64,000 bases of DNA from NCBI GenBank assembly GCA_946894095.1, contig OX335656.1, forward strand, positions 2,743,001 through 2,807,000, given 5' to 3'. Under the pieces are notes generated by a model that made no database searches, was not told where the DNA came from, and saw only the letters and a program-made list of their open reading frames with translations. This stretch comes from Incurvaria masculella. Taxonomy: Eukaryota > Arthropoda > Insecta > Lepidoptera > Incurvariidae. Shown here one piece after another: positions 42,312 to 53,649 of the stretch. Within the stretch, counting starts at the first letter, position 1. Every line of letters begins with the position of its first letter. Position numbers and translations under genes: made by a program.

Positions 42312-42890
42312 TTAAGGTGGCCCAATAGGCCCGTCCCCGGACGGTTTGAGAAACACATGAAATCCGAAATGAATTTTTTTTTCTCAGAAATATACAATTT
42401 CATATTTATATGCTTACATTAAGTTTGCAACATTGAGCGGGGCCCGGAAGATAGGAAAAAAAATTAAAATGTATAAAAAAATATATATCTCCTAAACAAA
42501 TATTTAGAAATGGTATTGTAGAAATGTATTTGTTAACTCTTTTAAGGCGTAATGTAACGGTGAATTTGCAACAATTTACTAATTACGGAAATATATTTAA
42601 AAAAATGTTTTTACTAAAAAAAATCTATGCTGAGAACCTTACTTGCTATGGCTACCTTTCTTTCTAGAATATGTAAACAAATTTATATTCTTTATCCTGT
42701 AAAGTTTTTAGAATGTTGCAAGTCTTAGAACAGTATTTTTTTTTAAATCCAAACTTTCTAATGCTATAAACGGTAAACAAAAAATCAGAAATAAGATTTC
42801 CGTCATTCAGTGTTAACTTAAATCAATTGTGAACATTTCCCTAATTTTGCAACATCGCAAGTAGTCTGAAACAAGGTAAAAATGAATTAA
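42312..42890 (+). mobile_element. MITE 'E', copy 1
   Basis: Starts TTAAGGTGGCCCAATAGGCC. The interior (GAAATCCGAAATGAATTTTT, ATCTCCTAAACAAATATTTA, TTTGCAAC) aligns to the inverse of 49538-50095. The right boundary is unclear. Its first 13 bases equal those of MITE D. Confidence 0.65.
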
Positions 42891-43129
42891 ATCTGCAAGC
42901 GTTTTACAGGTGCCGCTCTCACAGGTGTATTTGTTGCGCAGCCATATGCAGCCATTTATCAGTTGTAATTGTATGAGTGAGTAGGCAGCGGCACGGGGAG
43001 ACGGACGGAGGACGCTATCGCCGGGTGGTGCGGGGCGGGAGTGTAACGTGCGTGCGATAGTTACATGTGTAGGTACATTCGGGTATTACGTCTTGGAAGA
43101 CGCAATATCCACGAATGTTATTTTAGATG
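42891..43129. other. Unassigned, GC-rich 42970-43060
   Basis: GGCACGGGGAGACGGACGG and GGGTGGTGCGGGGCGGGAG. No coding recognised. Confidence 0.25.
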
Positions 43130-43225
43130 GTTCGGACCCAGCCTAGCAGTATATTCTTACAGTAGTTATTTTACGGGGCTCTTTCTTTATTTCATATGTT
43201 CTTGCTTCACGGTCGAATAATAGAT
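43130..43225 (-). repeat. Element 'C' end
   Basis: GGTTCGGACCCAGCCTAGCA ... GGGGCTCTTTCTTTA ... CTTGCTTCACGGTCG matches 29215-29335 inverted. Confidence 0.55.
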
Positions 43226-43390
43226 ATTTATTTTATTTATTTAGCATGAGTGACCCTTGCGAGCCGTGCACATTTTATAACATAAATTAATGATCTTAGA
43301 GTTTATAATAAAAATTAATTATAAATACATTATTAAAATTCACAATACATTTTCAATACATAATCTGGTTCAATAAATGTCAATATTAAA

Positions 43391-43660
43391 TTATTCTAAA
43401 TTACAATTAAAATTATTGAATAATTCTTCTATATTATAAAACGGGTTACTTAACAAATATTCTTTTAAATTAATTAAAAAATTGGTTATTGTTAAAAATT
43501 GTTTGATGGAAATAGGTAAATTATTGTAAATTTTTACTCCAGTATAAATCGATGAATTCTTAAACAATAAACATTTTGGGCCTTTTGGTCGAAAACTGTC
43601 GTTATTTCTTAAGTCATATATCTGCAATTCCTTCACTTTATCGAAGTATTAGTTTTTCTT
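43391..43660 (-). pseudogene. LINE reverse-transcriptase C-terminus, distal half (interrupted)
   Basis: The minus strand reads KELQIYDLRNNDSF, then GVKIYNNLPISIKQF and FLINLKEYLLSNPFYNIEEL, the typical end of a jockey/CR1-like ORF2 (phi-YNxLP...FKxxLKxxLL). It continues the protein of 44015-44225 across the inserted A repeat. A stop lies near the junction. Confidence 0.8.
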
Positions 43661-43695
43661 ATATACTCCAATGCATATTATATTACAGTCATGAT

Positions 43696-44010
43696 TTTTT
43701 AGGGTTCCGTACCCAAAGGGTGAAAACGGAACCCTATTACTAAGTCTCCGCTGTCCGTCCGTCCGTCCGTCCGTCCGTCCGTCCGTCTGTCCGTCTGTCA
43801 CAGGGCTGTATCTCAGTAACCGTAACAGATAGACAGCTGAAATGTTCACAGAGTGTGTATTTATTTTGCCGCTATAACAACAAATAGGTAAAATTAAGAA
43901 ATAATTAAAATTAAAGGGGGTCCCCATACAATTTTTAATTTTTATACATTTTTTTACGATGGTACGGAACCCTTCGTGTGCGAGTCCGACTCGCACTTGG
44001 CCGGTTTTTT
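43696..44010 (-). mobile_element. Repeat 'A', full copy inserted in a LINE
   Basis: AGGGTTCCGTACCCAAAGGG at 43701; TCGCACTTGGCCGGTTTTTT at 44010; long GTCC run. A TTTTTT word flanks both sides. Interrupts LINE coding sequence. Confidence 0.88.
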
Positions 44011-44014
44011 AATT

Positions 44015-44225
44015 TAACGAAAAGGGGTCGGCAACTTTCATCATATTTGGCTCCACAAATAATTCGTATAACTTTCTTTTGAAGGATGAGAATCCTTTTT
44101 TTAACATTACAATTGTTTCCCCACACATCTATTCCGTACCTTAAAATCGATTCTATATAGCTAAAATCAATTATTCTTAAAGTTGATATGTGCACAGTGT
44201 TTTTATTGATCTCATCGCATAACAT
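44015..44225 (-). pseudogene. LINE reverse-transcriptase C-terminus, proximal half (interrupted)
   Basis: The minus strand reads FSYIESILRYGIDVWGNNC and LQKKVIRIICGAKYDESCRP, the conserved block after the RT palm. It ends at LFVKLK where the A repeat begins. Confidence 0.85.
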
Positions 44226-44239
44226 TCACTGGCTATCTT

Positions 44240-44312
44240 CCATACATATCATAATATAACATACATATCACACTCCTTGGAAAAAGCGACGTACTTGTTT
44301 AGCACGAAATAT
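44240..44312 (+). repeat. Element 'C' end fragment
   Basis: ACATACATATCACACTCCTT, GGAAAAAGCGACGTAC, TTAGCACGAAAT. Confidence 0.5.
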
Positions 44313-44315
44313 TAT

Positions 44316-44461
44316 CCCTGTTACTAATAAACCTAGATCATCAGCTGAATAGTTATACAATGTTTTGTCCTTTGCATTGACAGGCAGTTTCTAATTCGAT
44401 AGAAAGGGACAAAACATTGTATACCTATTCAGACGATGATCTGGGATTATTAGTAGCAGGG
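44316..44461. mobile_element. Small palindromic MITE (146 bp)
   Basis: CCCTGTTACTAATAAACC at the left and its inverse at the right (GGATTATTAGTAGCAGGG-like); arms of about 58 bp including CAATGTTTTGTCC / GGACAAAACATTG. Confidence 0.8.
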
Positions 44462-44577
44462 TTAATGTACATATTTACTGGAACTGCCTGGTTTAATATT
44501 TGTTCATAACGGGCGGGAGTGTAATCAAAATTTAAATATTTATACGATCGTTTTTGTTTGAGTCGGTATTGTAATGA
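44462..44577. other. Unassigned spacer
   Basis: No feature. Confidence 0.3.
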
Positions 44578-44954
44578 TTTTTTTAAAGAACTATAAATGG
44601 ATGGCTAATACCAAACTGAACGTCAGATATTAGCCTAAAACACGACATGGGAACTAGGTGCCATACCAGGACTTTCCTTAAATTGCTCGGCTACATTGAA
44701 CTGGATGGAAAACATGGTCAATTTTCATTGCCACTTCGATCATCGTTCATTCAATGCAATGGTACCAACCCGGACGGGATAAACCCTACAACATAGTAAG
44801 TAAGGAAGGGGACCTACAGTTTTACGTGGAATCCGAACCACGGCCAGCCCTAATGGTCTAAAATGGTCACCCATCCAGAACGCAACCGCGCTCAGAGCCG
44901 ATTACCCAGCTTATAGAATCTCAAGGTGTCCCACCACTGTGCTACCGAGGCTGA
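44578..44954 (-). mobile_element. Full-length SINE with tRNA/5S-type head
   Basis: Tail at left (TTTTTTTAAAGAAC). Head at right on the minus strand: CCTCGGTAGCACAGTGG, CTCTGAGCGCGGTTGCG, GGATGGGTGACCA. Confidence 0.8.
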
Positions 44955-45014
44955 CAATGATAAAAATCTCTTTAGGGTGGCGTAGTTTGTCTTCGAAAGA
45001 GTATTTACTACTTT

Positions 45015-45245
45015 ACGTTTCATGGTAGTTCGGATTAAACATAAAACTGTAGGGGCTGTACTATCGCATTGAATTAACTACGGTCAAAGCGGCAATGAAA
45101 ATAGACGATATTTTCCTTCCATTACAATGTAGCCATGAAATATAAGAAAGTTCCAGGCATGGCACCTCGTTCCTATATGTTGTTTTGGGCTAATATCATG
45201 ACACTAGAGGTGATTATAGCTAAAGATGTACACTTTTTTATTTTG
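45015..45245 (+). mobile_element. SINE, 5' truncated and diverged
   Basis: ATGGTAGTTCGGAT, AACTGTAGG, CAAAGCGGCAATGAAAAT, CAGGCATGGCACCTCGTTCC, GGGCTAATATCATGACA. Confidence 0.65.
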
Positions 45246-45302
45246 TAATTTGCTGATTTTGTAAGATTTAAGTGGGGTTATAGTTTATTTAAAAATCTAG
45301 AC

Positions 45303-45826
45303 TTAAGGTGGGCCTTCCCGCTCAACTCCCCATACAAACGTGGAAAGAAGATCATGAGCATATTTCTTATCAGAGATCCAAAATAATACTCAAAATAGCT
45401 TTATTTGATCGAAATAGATGTCTGATGACTGTCGGGCATTGTAAAATTTTGTTAGGTTTCTAAGGTCGGAAACTTCGAATTTTTTGCGCGTTTTATACAA
45501 TAACTTTGGAGGTGGATTACTCAACGATTAACTAAAAAAACCTTAAAAAGATTAGTCATCAGACATGGCTTGTTTCATGAAGATTTATAACAAATTTGGT
45601 TTTTGTTAGATTTTTGACTACAACGATCGTAGTTTACTTTTAGCTATAAGTCGTTTTGTAATACATTTTTTCGTAAATCTTACCAAATCAAACACTATGC
45701 GCATTGTCTGCTTTGTGGACATGTTGCATCTTACTCATCACGGAGCCTGTCTTTTTCTGTGTAACAGAGAAGGTCCCAGAGCGCGATAAATCGGTTTTGT
45801 ACCGTGCCCGTGAATGAGTTAGTTCC
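45303..45826 (-). mobile_element. piggyBac-like MITE 'D', diverged copy
   Basis: TTAAGGTGGGCCTTCCCGCT at 45303; the interior is the inverse of 6365-6914. Ends at GAATGAGTTAGTTCC, with the second terminus lost. Confidence 0.8.
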
Positions 45827-46140
45827 ACATTACGTTTTACAGATTGCAATTTATTCGATCGGGATGATTCACTTAGGCATTGCAATGACAATATCGACTG
45901 TGGTTTGCTTACTAGCATATAACATCTTTAATATAAAAGTTAATCAATAGCTGTAAGTTTTTCTTATTTTGTTTCTCTGTTCTACACTATACATATACTG
46001 CTTCGTCCTACTACTTTTGCAAAACTTGTGAAATACGAAGCTGGACTAACATATTTTCTAAGCAATATATTAACACTTATATTAAGTTTTCTATGTTACT
46101 CTGTTTGTTTTTCCTGAAATAAATAAATAAATAAATTCGT
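45827..46140 (+). mobile_element. Probable LINE 3' UTR with AAATA tail
   Basis: AT-rich, non-coding, ending GAAATAAATAAATAAATAAA, a tail form common among non-LTR elements. No ORF remnant confirmed. Confidence 0.4.
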
Positions 46141-46483
46141 AAAGTAAAGCAATGTCTTTGATGTGTCCGTTGATTCTGCATTAATAACACATTTGTTGAA
46201 CAAAGCGACGTATGTAATTTTAGTACTAAAATTTATATTTTATTAAAATATTTGCTTATCCGTCCTGAAAGAAAATAATAATAATAAAGAGTTTACTTAC
46301 ACCCATTTTCACTACCATCAGCTACAAAAATCCCAAAGTTATCTTATGGTTACACCATGCGAATATGCAATCTAACTGAAAGTAAGCTAACGAATTTCAG
46401 ATAGCTGGAAATAGTGAAATCAGGGGTTAGTGGAGTGGCTGCTCTATAGACGGATACCCTCTTCTTCAGCCACTGGCCGTATT
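46141..46483. other. Unassigned
   Basis: No feature. Confidence 0.3.
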
Positions 46484-46887
46484 TACTTATTTATTTATTT
46501 ATTCATACAACAATATACCTAACATTACAGCGTAATGGCCAAGGCGTTAGGCAATTTATAGATAAAGTACACGCCTTATTTAAAAATTATGTAGCTTCAA
46601 AGTTAACAGCAACTGCCTTCTGGAACTCGGCCAGAGTGCAAGCATAGATGTCTATTTTGTCAGATATATCATTTAGCTGTAAGCGCATGGGTGAGCGGCG
46701 CGTGACGCAGCATGTTGGTGCGCGAGGAGGGCAGCGCGAAGCGAGGATGAGAGCGCGCGCGACTGTAATTTTCTGGGGCGAACAGATTAACACTCTCTAG
46801 CACTGAAATATTTTGCACGTGTCCAATTACTAATTTAAACACATATTTTGTTAACTGCGATTCGGATAAATCGGATAAAAATTATAA
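46484..46887 (-). pseudogene. jockey-like LINE ORF2 C-terminus and 3' end (distal half)
   Basis: The minus strand reads KYVFKLVIGHVQN, ESVNLFAPENY, then SRTNMLRHAPLTHAL in one frame and NDISDKIDIYACTLAEFQKA after a frameshift, followed by a short 3' UTR and an AATAAATAAATAAATA tail (about 46484-46505). These blocks are the conserved end of jockey-clade ORF2. The element's upstream half lies beyond the Helitron at 48016-48400. Confidence 0.85.
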
Positions 46888-48015
46888 TCTAATAAATATT
46901 ATAAAGGGGAAAGTTTGTAATAATGGATGGATGGATTGATGGATGGAAGTTTGTTACTCTTTCACGTAAAAACTACTGAATGGATTCTAATGAAACTTTA
47001 CAATAATATAGCTTATACATCAGAATAACACATAGGCTACAATTTAATCAATTAATTCATGGGCTTTAGAACTTTCACGGGGCTGCGAAAACGATGCCGG
47101 TAGCGATACTTCACACTAGGGGGAGAGGAGCCGGGGGCGGTGGCGGAGAGCGGCGGCGGGGGGAGGGCAGACGTCGTGACTGTTTGGTGTCCGTTTGGCG
47201 AATTTTCAAGGCACTAGCGATTTGTAAAACTTAGTACATGTACATTTAACTACCCGGGAATTAGGATTGGCTAAATAGAATTCAGTTCCGCTTACGCTAA
47301 GATGGGGCTGTCATACAAACTGCAATGCTATGCACGGCTCGGCTTTGCGGCGGCAGCGCTTTACTGAAGTACGGCTTGGTATTTCCTGCAACTTTAGGAC
47401 TACTTGGCATCACGCTAAATCGCCGGAGGAGCGACCAACAGAATTAAATCCTTGAGAACCAATTACTCGATTTAGATGTGCATTGTATCTACGTCTAGCC
47501 TGATTCTACTAAAAACTTATAGATTACATAATATAACGCTTCATTACCAGAAGGGTAAGTAGTGAGTCTTAAAGTCTTATAACATGCGAACCACTTACCT
47601 GATTTATGTGCGTATTTTATCAATGTATAGCATCTCTGGGAGCAGTCAGGTTAGAGATGGGTTACTGTTTTCGATGTTGAGGCTGGCTGTGGGTTGGAGT
47701 CCACGCAAAACTTACCTACGTTACACGTTACTTACTAGGTAAGCAATGTAGCAGTGAAAGTGCAGAAAGGTTCTCGCGGCAAATGTTTTTTTTTTAAATA
47801 GCCACCAAACGTCAACGAATCTCTAAATGGGAATTATTGGATGTTTCTCATTAAATCATGCTATTTCGGCTCGAACGATCTTGATTAAATTTGGTACATG
47901 GATACATTGTCCTGGACCAGTTTGACCCTATTTTGGACCAGTCATGTGGGCTACTTTTTATCCATGAGATAATTTAGCCGACACTAACCCGAGCGGAGCC
48001 GGGTACCGCAGCTAG
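46888..48015 (+). mobile_element. Non-autonomous Helitron, copy 2 (1128 bp), inserted in a LINE
   Basis: A then TCTAATAAATATTATAAAGG at the 5' end; CCCGAGCGGAGCCGGG hairpin, then CTAG (48012-48015) and T. Near-identical to 11831-12997 apart from the short GGAT run. LINE coding sequence on both sides joins at the A^T site, so the insertion point is exact. Confidence 0.93.
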
Positions 48016-48400
48016 TTATTTTTATAAAGGAATCTCAAAAACTTTTTTTGCACTCTTTCAAGCATGGCAGTATATTAAGCCTCATGAGGGTTCCATATCA
48101 TTGCATTGCATTCTAGCTTGCTTCTAACAAATGTGTTGTACAGGATGTTTACGGCATCTGTACTGCGCAAATGGTACGTTTGTCTCAATACAACACCCAG
48201 GGTCCGAAAGGAGCTTTTGCATAGTTTGTCGACGTGATCATGAAAAAAGACAATTTGGTGTCCATGATGACACCTTAATTTTTCTGACTTGTCACTCTCG
48301 AAAGCAAGACATCACCAAGTCAATTTTGGTATTGAATAGGCTCTCTGGAGTGACTCAATGTCAATATAGCGCACTTGTCAGTGTTGAAATAGACCTATCG
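48016..48400 (-). pseudogene. jockey-like LINE reverse transcriptase (proximal half), degraded
   Basis: The minus strand carries FNTDKCAILTLSHSREPIQY, then GVIMDTKLSFF, and later WNPHEA...YTAMLERVQKKF close to the Helitron. This order (FNxxKC, LGVxxDxxLxF, WxPxxxxxxxxLExVQ) is standard for the RT region of jockey-type elements. Frameshifts and stops are present. Upstream of 48400 the similarity stops. Confidence 0.82.
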
Positions 48401-48989
48401 CCAGTTATCGCCCGTAGTATAGGGAATTGATAGAGTAACAACTCTCTTTAGAGGTTTTTATGCTAGTGTGTCGAGATCAATCTCGTTTAAAAAAGGCCGA
48501 GACTCGCGAAAACGAGATCTTGCGAGATCGGGATTGCATTCTTGGTATTAATCTAATCTAATTAATAATCTTGCTATATCTCGCGGAGTTAGGGTGGTTA
48601 ACCTTAAAATTTAGAAGGGAAAAATAAAAATACTAATATTGAGTCAGCGATTTACGTTTGTTTGTTACGATACGGGGTCATATCAAAACTTCTTGTTATG
48701 TTTTTCGCTTATCTGATAATTTTTTCGTCGGTTGAATTTCTTGAAAAAAATTTTTTCCTGGTTCAAATCTTCCTATTATTTCAGATAATCACTATGCGTG
48801 GCGAAATCGGTAAAAAGGTGAAATTATTAAGGCGAACAATTTATCATCCAAAATAAAAATATAGATAAAACAAGCATACCATAAGCATACTAAGAATGTT
48901 AAAAATAAAAGGACTAGAGGCACGGCCGGCATCCCGTCAAAACATTCTTAGTAATTGCCAATTATGATCGCATCAATTCTATTCCATTT
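48401..48989. other. Unassigned
   Basis: AT-rich, with a GAGATC/GATCTC-rich patch (48475-48535). No recognised element. Confidence 0.3.
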
Positions 48990-49296
48990 TCATCTCAACA
49001 CACCGCATTTACGATGGAATAAGTGCCATGGCAGGTTAACCCCTTTTATGAGCACGGATACATTGAACTGGATGGAAAACACGGACGGAAAATGCGTATG
49101 AAGGTACCAACCCGGGAGGGCTTAACCTACAGTTTTTCAAGGATTCCGAACCATGGAACCGCTCGCATTAATGACGAAATGCATTTATCCAACTCAGAAA
49201 GAGAAAGATAGTGGTGGATGTGCATTGTGGGGATTTGAACCCAGACCTCTGTCGTGTAAGGCAAATCCACCCGACACTGTGCCACGATCGCTCTAT
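48990..49296 (-). mobile_element. SINE with tRNA-type head
   Basis: The minus-strand head at the right has CGTGGCACAGTGTCGGG (A-box zone) and GGGTTCAAATCC (B box). The body has an internal deletion between CACGGACG and GAAAATGCG. Confidence 0.78.
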
Positions 49297-49537
49297 CGCA
49301 AATGTCCACAGCCATTCTGTATTATCAACAATGTAAATCAATTTACACATGAAAATTGCTCCCGAACGAACACAAAATAAATGCGGCGATGTTTAGGTAG
49401 CAAGGCGGGGAGAATCTGTCGAGCTGACCGGCCCCATCCCCCCGCGTCCACCGCAGTCTTCCTAGCTATGTTTACACGCGCTACACTCACACAGAGAAGT
49501 GGCTTTACGTCGGTGTACGAGTGAAAACTGGTCATTA
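49297..49537. other. Unassigned, GC-rich 49390-49470
   Basis: CCCCATCCCCCCGCGTCCAC and neighbours. No recognised product. Confidence 0.25.
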
Positions 49538-50095
49538 TAGTAATGTTTTAATTGAACCTAGTTCCGGACGATTTGTATTGTTGCAAAATTGATAGCATAT
49601 TATTGAAAGATAAAACTACAAAATGAATGATTCAAACCGCATTTCGAATTTTTTGTTTAGCTTATATTCGAATCTAAAAATTATAAATGCAAAAAAATGT
49701 GCTTCTAAGTTTTGCAACATTTTAAATTTCTCACAGAATATAGAGATTTAGGCCATTTACATATTCCAGAAAATAAAACTGAGTTAGCAGTATTTGCTTT
49801 GCAGATATTACGGAAATAGTACAAAAAATATATATTTACACAGTTCCGTAAATAATAAATTGTTGCAAATTTACAGTTATATTACACTTAAAATTAGTTA
49901 ACATATTCGATTTTGAAATACCATTTCTAAATATTTGTTTAGGAGATATCATTTCTTAAACATATTACATATTTTATTTCTATCTTCCGGGCCCCCCAAA
50001 ATGTTGCAAACTTAATGTACACACGTCCATATGAAATACTACGTTTCTGAGAAAAAAAATTGCATTTCGGATTTAATGTTTTTCTAAGTGCTGAT
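49538..50095 (-). mobile_element. MITE 'E', copy 2
   Basis: Aligns to the inverse of 42312-42890: AAATATTTGTTTAGGAGATA, CTTCCGGGCCCCCCAAAATG, TTGCAAACTTAATGTA, TTGCATTTCGGATTTAATG. Its TTAAGG end is lost next to MITE D at 50119. Confidence 0.65.
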
Positions 50096-50118
50096 TTAAG
50101 TCTAAAGTTCCTGGAGTA

Positions 50119-50657
50119 CAACACGGCGGGCCTAACTCATTCGCGGGCACGGTACAAAACCGTGCTGTTGCGCTCTGGGACCTTCTCTGTTTCAAGGAAT
50201 AAGACAGGTTCCGTGATGAGGAAGATGCAACATGTCTACAAAAAAGACAATGTGCATAGTGTATGATTTGGTAAGATTTACGAAAATTTTAATTTCAAAA
50301 CGACTTATAGCTAAAAGTAAACCACGACCGCTGTAGTCAAAAATCTAACAAAAACCAAATAGATTATAAATCTTGATTAAATAAGCTATGTCTGATGCCT
50401 AATCTTTTTAAGATGTTCTTCCTTTATCATTGCGTAATCCACCTCCAAAGTCATTGTATAAAACGCGCAAAAAATTCAAACTTTCGGACCTTATAATTTA
50501 GAAACCAAACACAATTTTACAATGCCAATGGTCATCAGACATCTAGTTCGATCAAATAAAGCTATTTTGAGCAAAATTTTGGTTCTCTGACAAGAAATAT
50601 GGGCGTGATCTTCTTTCCCCTTTTGTATGGGGAGATGAGCGGGATGGGCCACCTTAA
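50119..50657 (+). mobile_element. piggyBac-like MITE 'D', 5' end trimmed
   Basis: Starts CACGGCGGGCCTAACTCATT and ends GGGATGGGCCACCTTAA (50657). The first about 15 bases of the family are missing. Confidence 0.85.
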
Positions 50658-51067
50658 CTATACTTGAGACATTGATATGAGCGGTCTTACTCTACCTATC
50701 CATCCAGAGAAGCGGCGTGATAGTAAATGTATGCATACAATAAGAAACATGTGACGAAACGCAATCGTATAATATTGGTCCGCCGAGCTGAGTAATGGCA
50801 ATATTTTGTCAGCTGTCATTCGCAAGTTTCGCAAGTTTGTCAAAATCGATAGCACACCTGTCGGTAACGTAGATTGGTGCTAACTCTGAAAATTGATAGA
50901 TTGAAGAGAATTCTGCAAACTGATGTCGAAAATAGAGTGCTTCTCTGGCTAACTGATAGGGCTAATAATATCTTGTGACTCGTATATTACATTCGAGAAA
51001 TACAGAAAATAGGGTCGAACGTTTATTTCTGCTCTATATAACTCGTCACCTGCTGTCATTTATTAGT
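50658..51067. other. Unassigned
   Basis: No feature. Confidence 0.3.
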
Positions 51068-51299
51068 GCCGCTTCAACCATCCTTTCATTCAAAGCTATT
51101 GTTTTTGCCCGGACTGCCTAGTAAAAGGGGATCTACAGTTTTACATGGATTCCGAGACATATAATATAATCGCTCGCATTCGTAACAAAACACGCTTATG
51201 CAACTAGAACAGAGAAAGTGGTGCATGAACGAGGCGGGGATTGAACCATAACCTTAGGCATGAGAAGCAATGCCTTGAGCCCTGAGCTACGAGCCGCTA
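51068..51299 (-). mobile_element. SINE with well-kept tRNA-type head
   Basis: The minus strand starts GCGGCTCGTAGCTCAGGGC (A box) and has GGTTCAATCCCCGCC (B box), then GTTCATGCACCACTTTCTC and body. The 3' half is missing. Confidence 0.78.
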
Positions 51300-52287
51300 T
51301 TGTGTATTTTATTTAAGTTTGAGTTAGTCTTACTTAATTGACTCAGTACTTTATGTCATTTATAAAAAGGCTAAAATGCATGAGTTATTTTGAGGCATAA
51401 TGCAAACAGTTGCCAATTCTCATACCGTAATCAAGCCTCCACTCAAACATTGTTGAATATTATAAATACCGTTGTTTAACGCTTCATCTGCGTTGCGGAC
51501 ATTGACTGCAAATATTGAATATTCTAACATATGCCGTCACATTTATATGATCATATCTGCGTCGTCGGTCCATCTATCAGATTTTCTATAAAAACTGCAT
51601 GACCTCTAAGGTATTTTATTATTTAATTCCACATATTTTAATTGAAGGGAAATAATAATGTTTGGGTAGCTCGGTTGCTCCAATTATGACGATTTGCGTC
51701 ACCAACCCCAGCTGTATCTCTAGCCTCTTTCAAAGCGATGTCGCAGCGAAAGCGCCAACAGACAATCCTTTGTTTATTGCTGGCCAAAGTCATACATTAT
51801 GATAAAAGAGTTGGTCGACCCCATTCCGGTTGTCGGGGACTCAATTCCTCGGCAAATAGGTCTCGAGCTCCGGCGGAATACGTCCGTGGGTGTGTACCGC
51901 TTCATAAATAAATAAGTACTGTGAAATACGGCGCCCCCGTCGTGGGAGGTGCAAAACGAACTTATCGCCACGTCTGTGGGGGTCGCCTTCATAAAGTCCA
52001 AAAAGCATTGGTACAAAACCCAGAACATCCAAAAGTATGTATTTTTCGCGTGCATTATAAAATGCATATAATATAATCTAACCTAACCTAATTCAAAAAC
52101 TTCCGTATTCATTAGTGTTTTGGACGGTATGGGCTTTGGACCTTGTGCTTTTTTGACTTTATGATGCGTCCCCCTATAAACCATGCGCTAGACACGCTAG
52201 CCATTGCGGTGTATTTGCTTGCTTTGCTATATTCGAGTCGATTTCCTACTTATTACTTGCGGAGCCTCTATTTCCAGTGACAAATCG
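51300..52287. other. Unassigned
   Basis: A 97-codon minus-strand frame (51774-52067) has no recognised motif. AACCTAACCTAA at 52079 is too short to be telomeric. Confidence 0.3.
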
Positions 52288-52538
52288 CTTATCGAAAAAT
52301 CGCTAAGATTATCGATGCGGCAGGTTTAAATCATTTAATAGAGCAGGCATTTTAAGGAGACACTAAATCGCCTGCCCAAGGATTTTTATATTTGTGTAGA
52401 TGCATATTCTCAACACATTTATATGTCTACACAAATATAAAAATCCGTGGAAGTATCATTTTGTGTATCCTTAAAAATCCATCTCTATTTAATGATAAAA
52501 ACCTGCAGCATCGATGATCTTACCGATTTTTCGATAAG
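52288..52538. repeat. 251-bp imperfect palindrome
   Basis: Arms 52288-52400 and 52426-52538 pair without gaps around a 25-base loop. The innermost 21 bp are perfect (ending TATTTGTGTAGA / TCTACACAAATA) and the outer 33 bp match at about 30 positions. TTAAGG words lie symmetrically at 52352 and 52474. Confidence 0.85.
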
Positions 52539-53585
52539 TTATATGTAAAAAATAAAAAATAACCTAAAAATAGGCGATTAGCGATCGAGTAAACCTGCGT
52601 ACTTACGGCTCGATGATCTTTATCGTTTACCCGCGAAGTAGTCTTGACCCTTAAATTAAGGGAATCCGACCTGCAATTGAACCTGACTAGCCCTGCATCG
52701 AGACATCCCAGCCGCCGCGCAGCAGTCTTGCGAAGCGAAGTCGCTTGATAAAATACATGTGGAGATAAGCAGCATCCACGGCACATCCAGCCTGGAAACT
52801 GCTTTCGAAGCCACAGTATTTGGTGTTGCCAAGCTCCTATCGAACTAAGTTTCATAATGACACCTGCATCCGACCATGTTTGTGGGACCTTTGTATCTCT
52901 ACAATTATAAGAAAGTTATGTGTAGTTCTTCACGTTTGTGTAGTTCTACTTCGGTAGTCAGTGTTGACCCTTATGTTCGCTGTCGTGCTTAGCAGCTGTA
53001 GCATACTGCGTTTCGTGGGTACGTGAGTCGGTATGCTAGCATACCCACAACACTGAGCACAACACTTAGCAAGTATTGCTATCATGAAAGTTCTGGCTGT
53101 GGAGTGGGTTCTGGCAGCAAAACTGTGGTGCAAGACCGACTGCCTCCTATGTGGATGGGGTTGAGTCCTTGGGATTGGATACAGTCCAATCGTAGGGCAC
53201 AACGATGGATTTGTTATTTTTAATGTACGTGGTGATTACTTGTTCACATCTATGCAACGGGAATACACATTCCTCCGCGATACTGGGTTCATCCAATCTT
53301 GGTGTATTTTTCCCTCGCGATCTCATGTCGTGCGTCCGGTCCGTGCCTGCTTCATCGCGGAATAACAAAAACGGACCCCCACACTCCCGGGACCATCTAA
53401 CGCGTGCCCGAGCGCTCTACGAAGAGAGGGAGCCGGGAAACGGTTCCCGAGCCACTCCCACTACTCGACGCCCACGCCATCCGATCCATCGAGCACGGAA
53501 GGTCGGGAGTAGCGACCGAAACTCATTCCTTTGGCGGCAGCGTCTCGATGCGTAGAAAAGACACCCTAACCTATCACGCTCGAAG
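52539..53585. other. Unassigned
   Basis: Overlapping frames on both strands (for example 53205-53555 plus) show no domain I can name. 53300-53560 is moderately GC-rich. Confidence 0.3.
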
Positions 53586-53649
53586 TCAAAGTGACGTCAC
53601 AAAGTACTACTTTTCGTTAGTCTTAGTTTCTGTTACGACTATTTATCGT
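53586..53649. mobile_element. Half copy of MITE 'H'
   Basis: CAAAGTGACGTCACAAAGTA then CTTTTCGTTAGTCTTAG and GACTATTTATC. Left half missing and terminal CAGCC replaced. Confidence 0.7.

Noticed and set aside
52079..52092. Insect telomeric repeat (CCTAA)n
   Set aside because: Only two or three units, as also at 35570 and 53565. No array.
53205..53555. 116-codon frame as a cellular exon
   Set aside because: No recognised domain, overlapping frames on the other strand, no clear splice sites.
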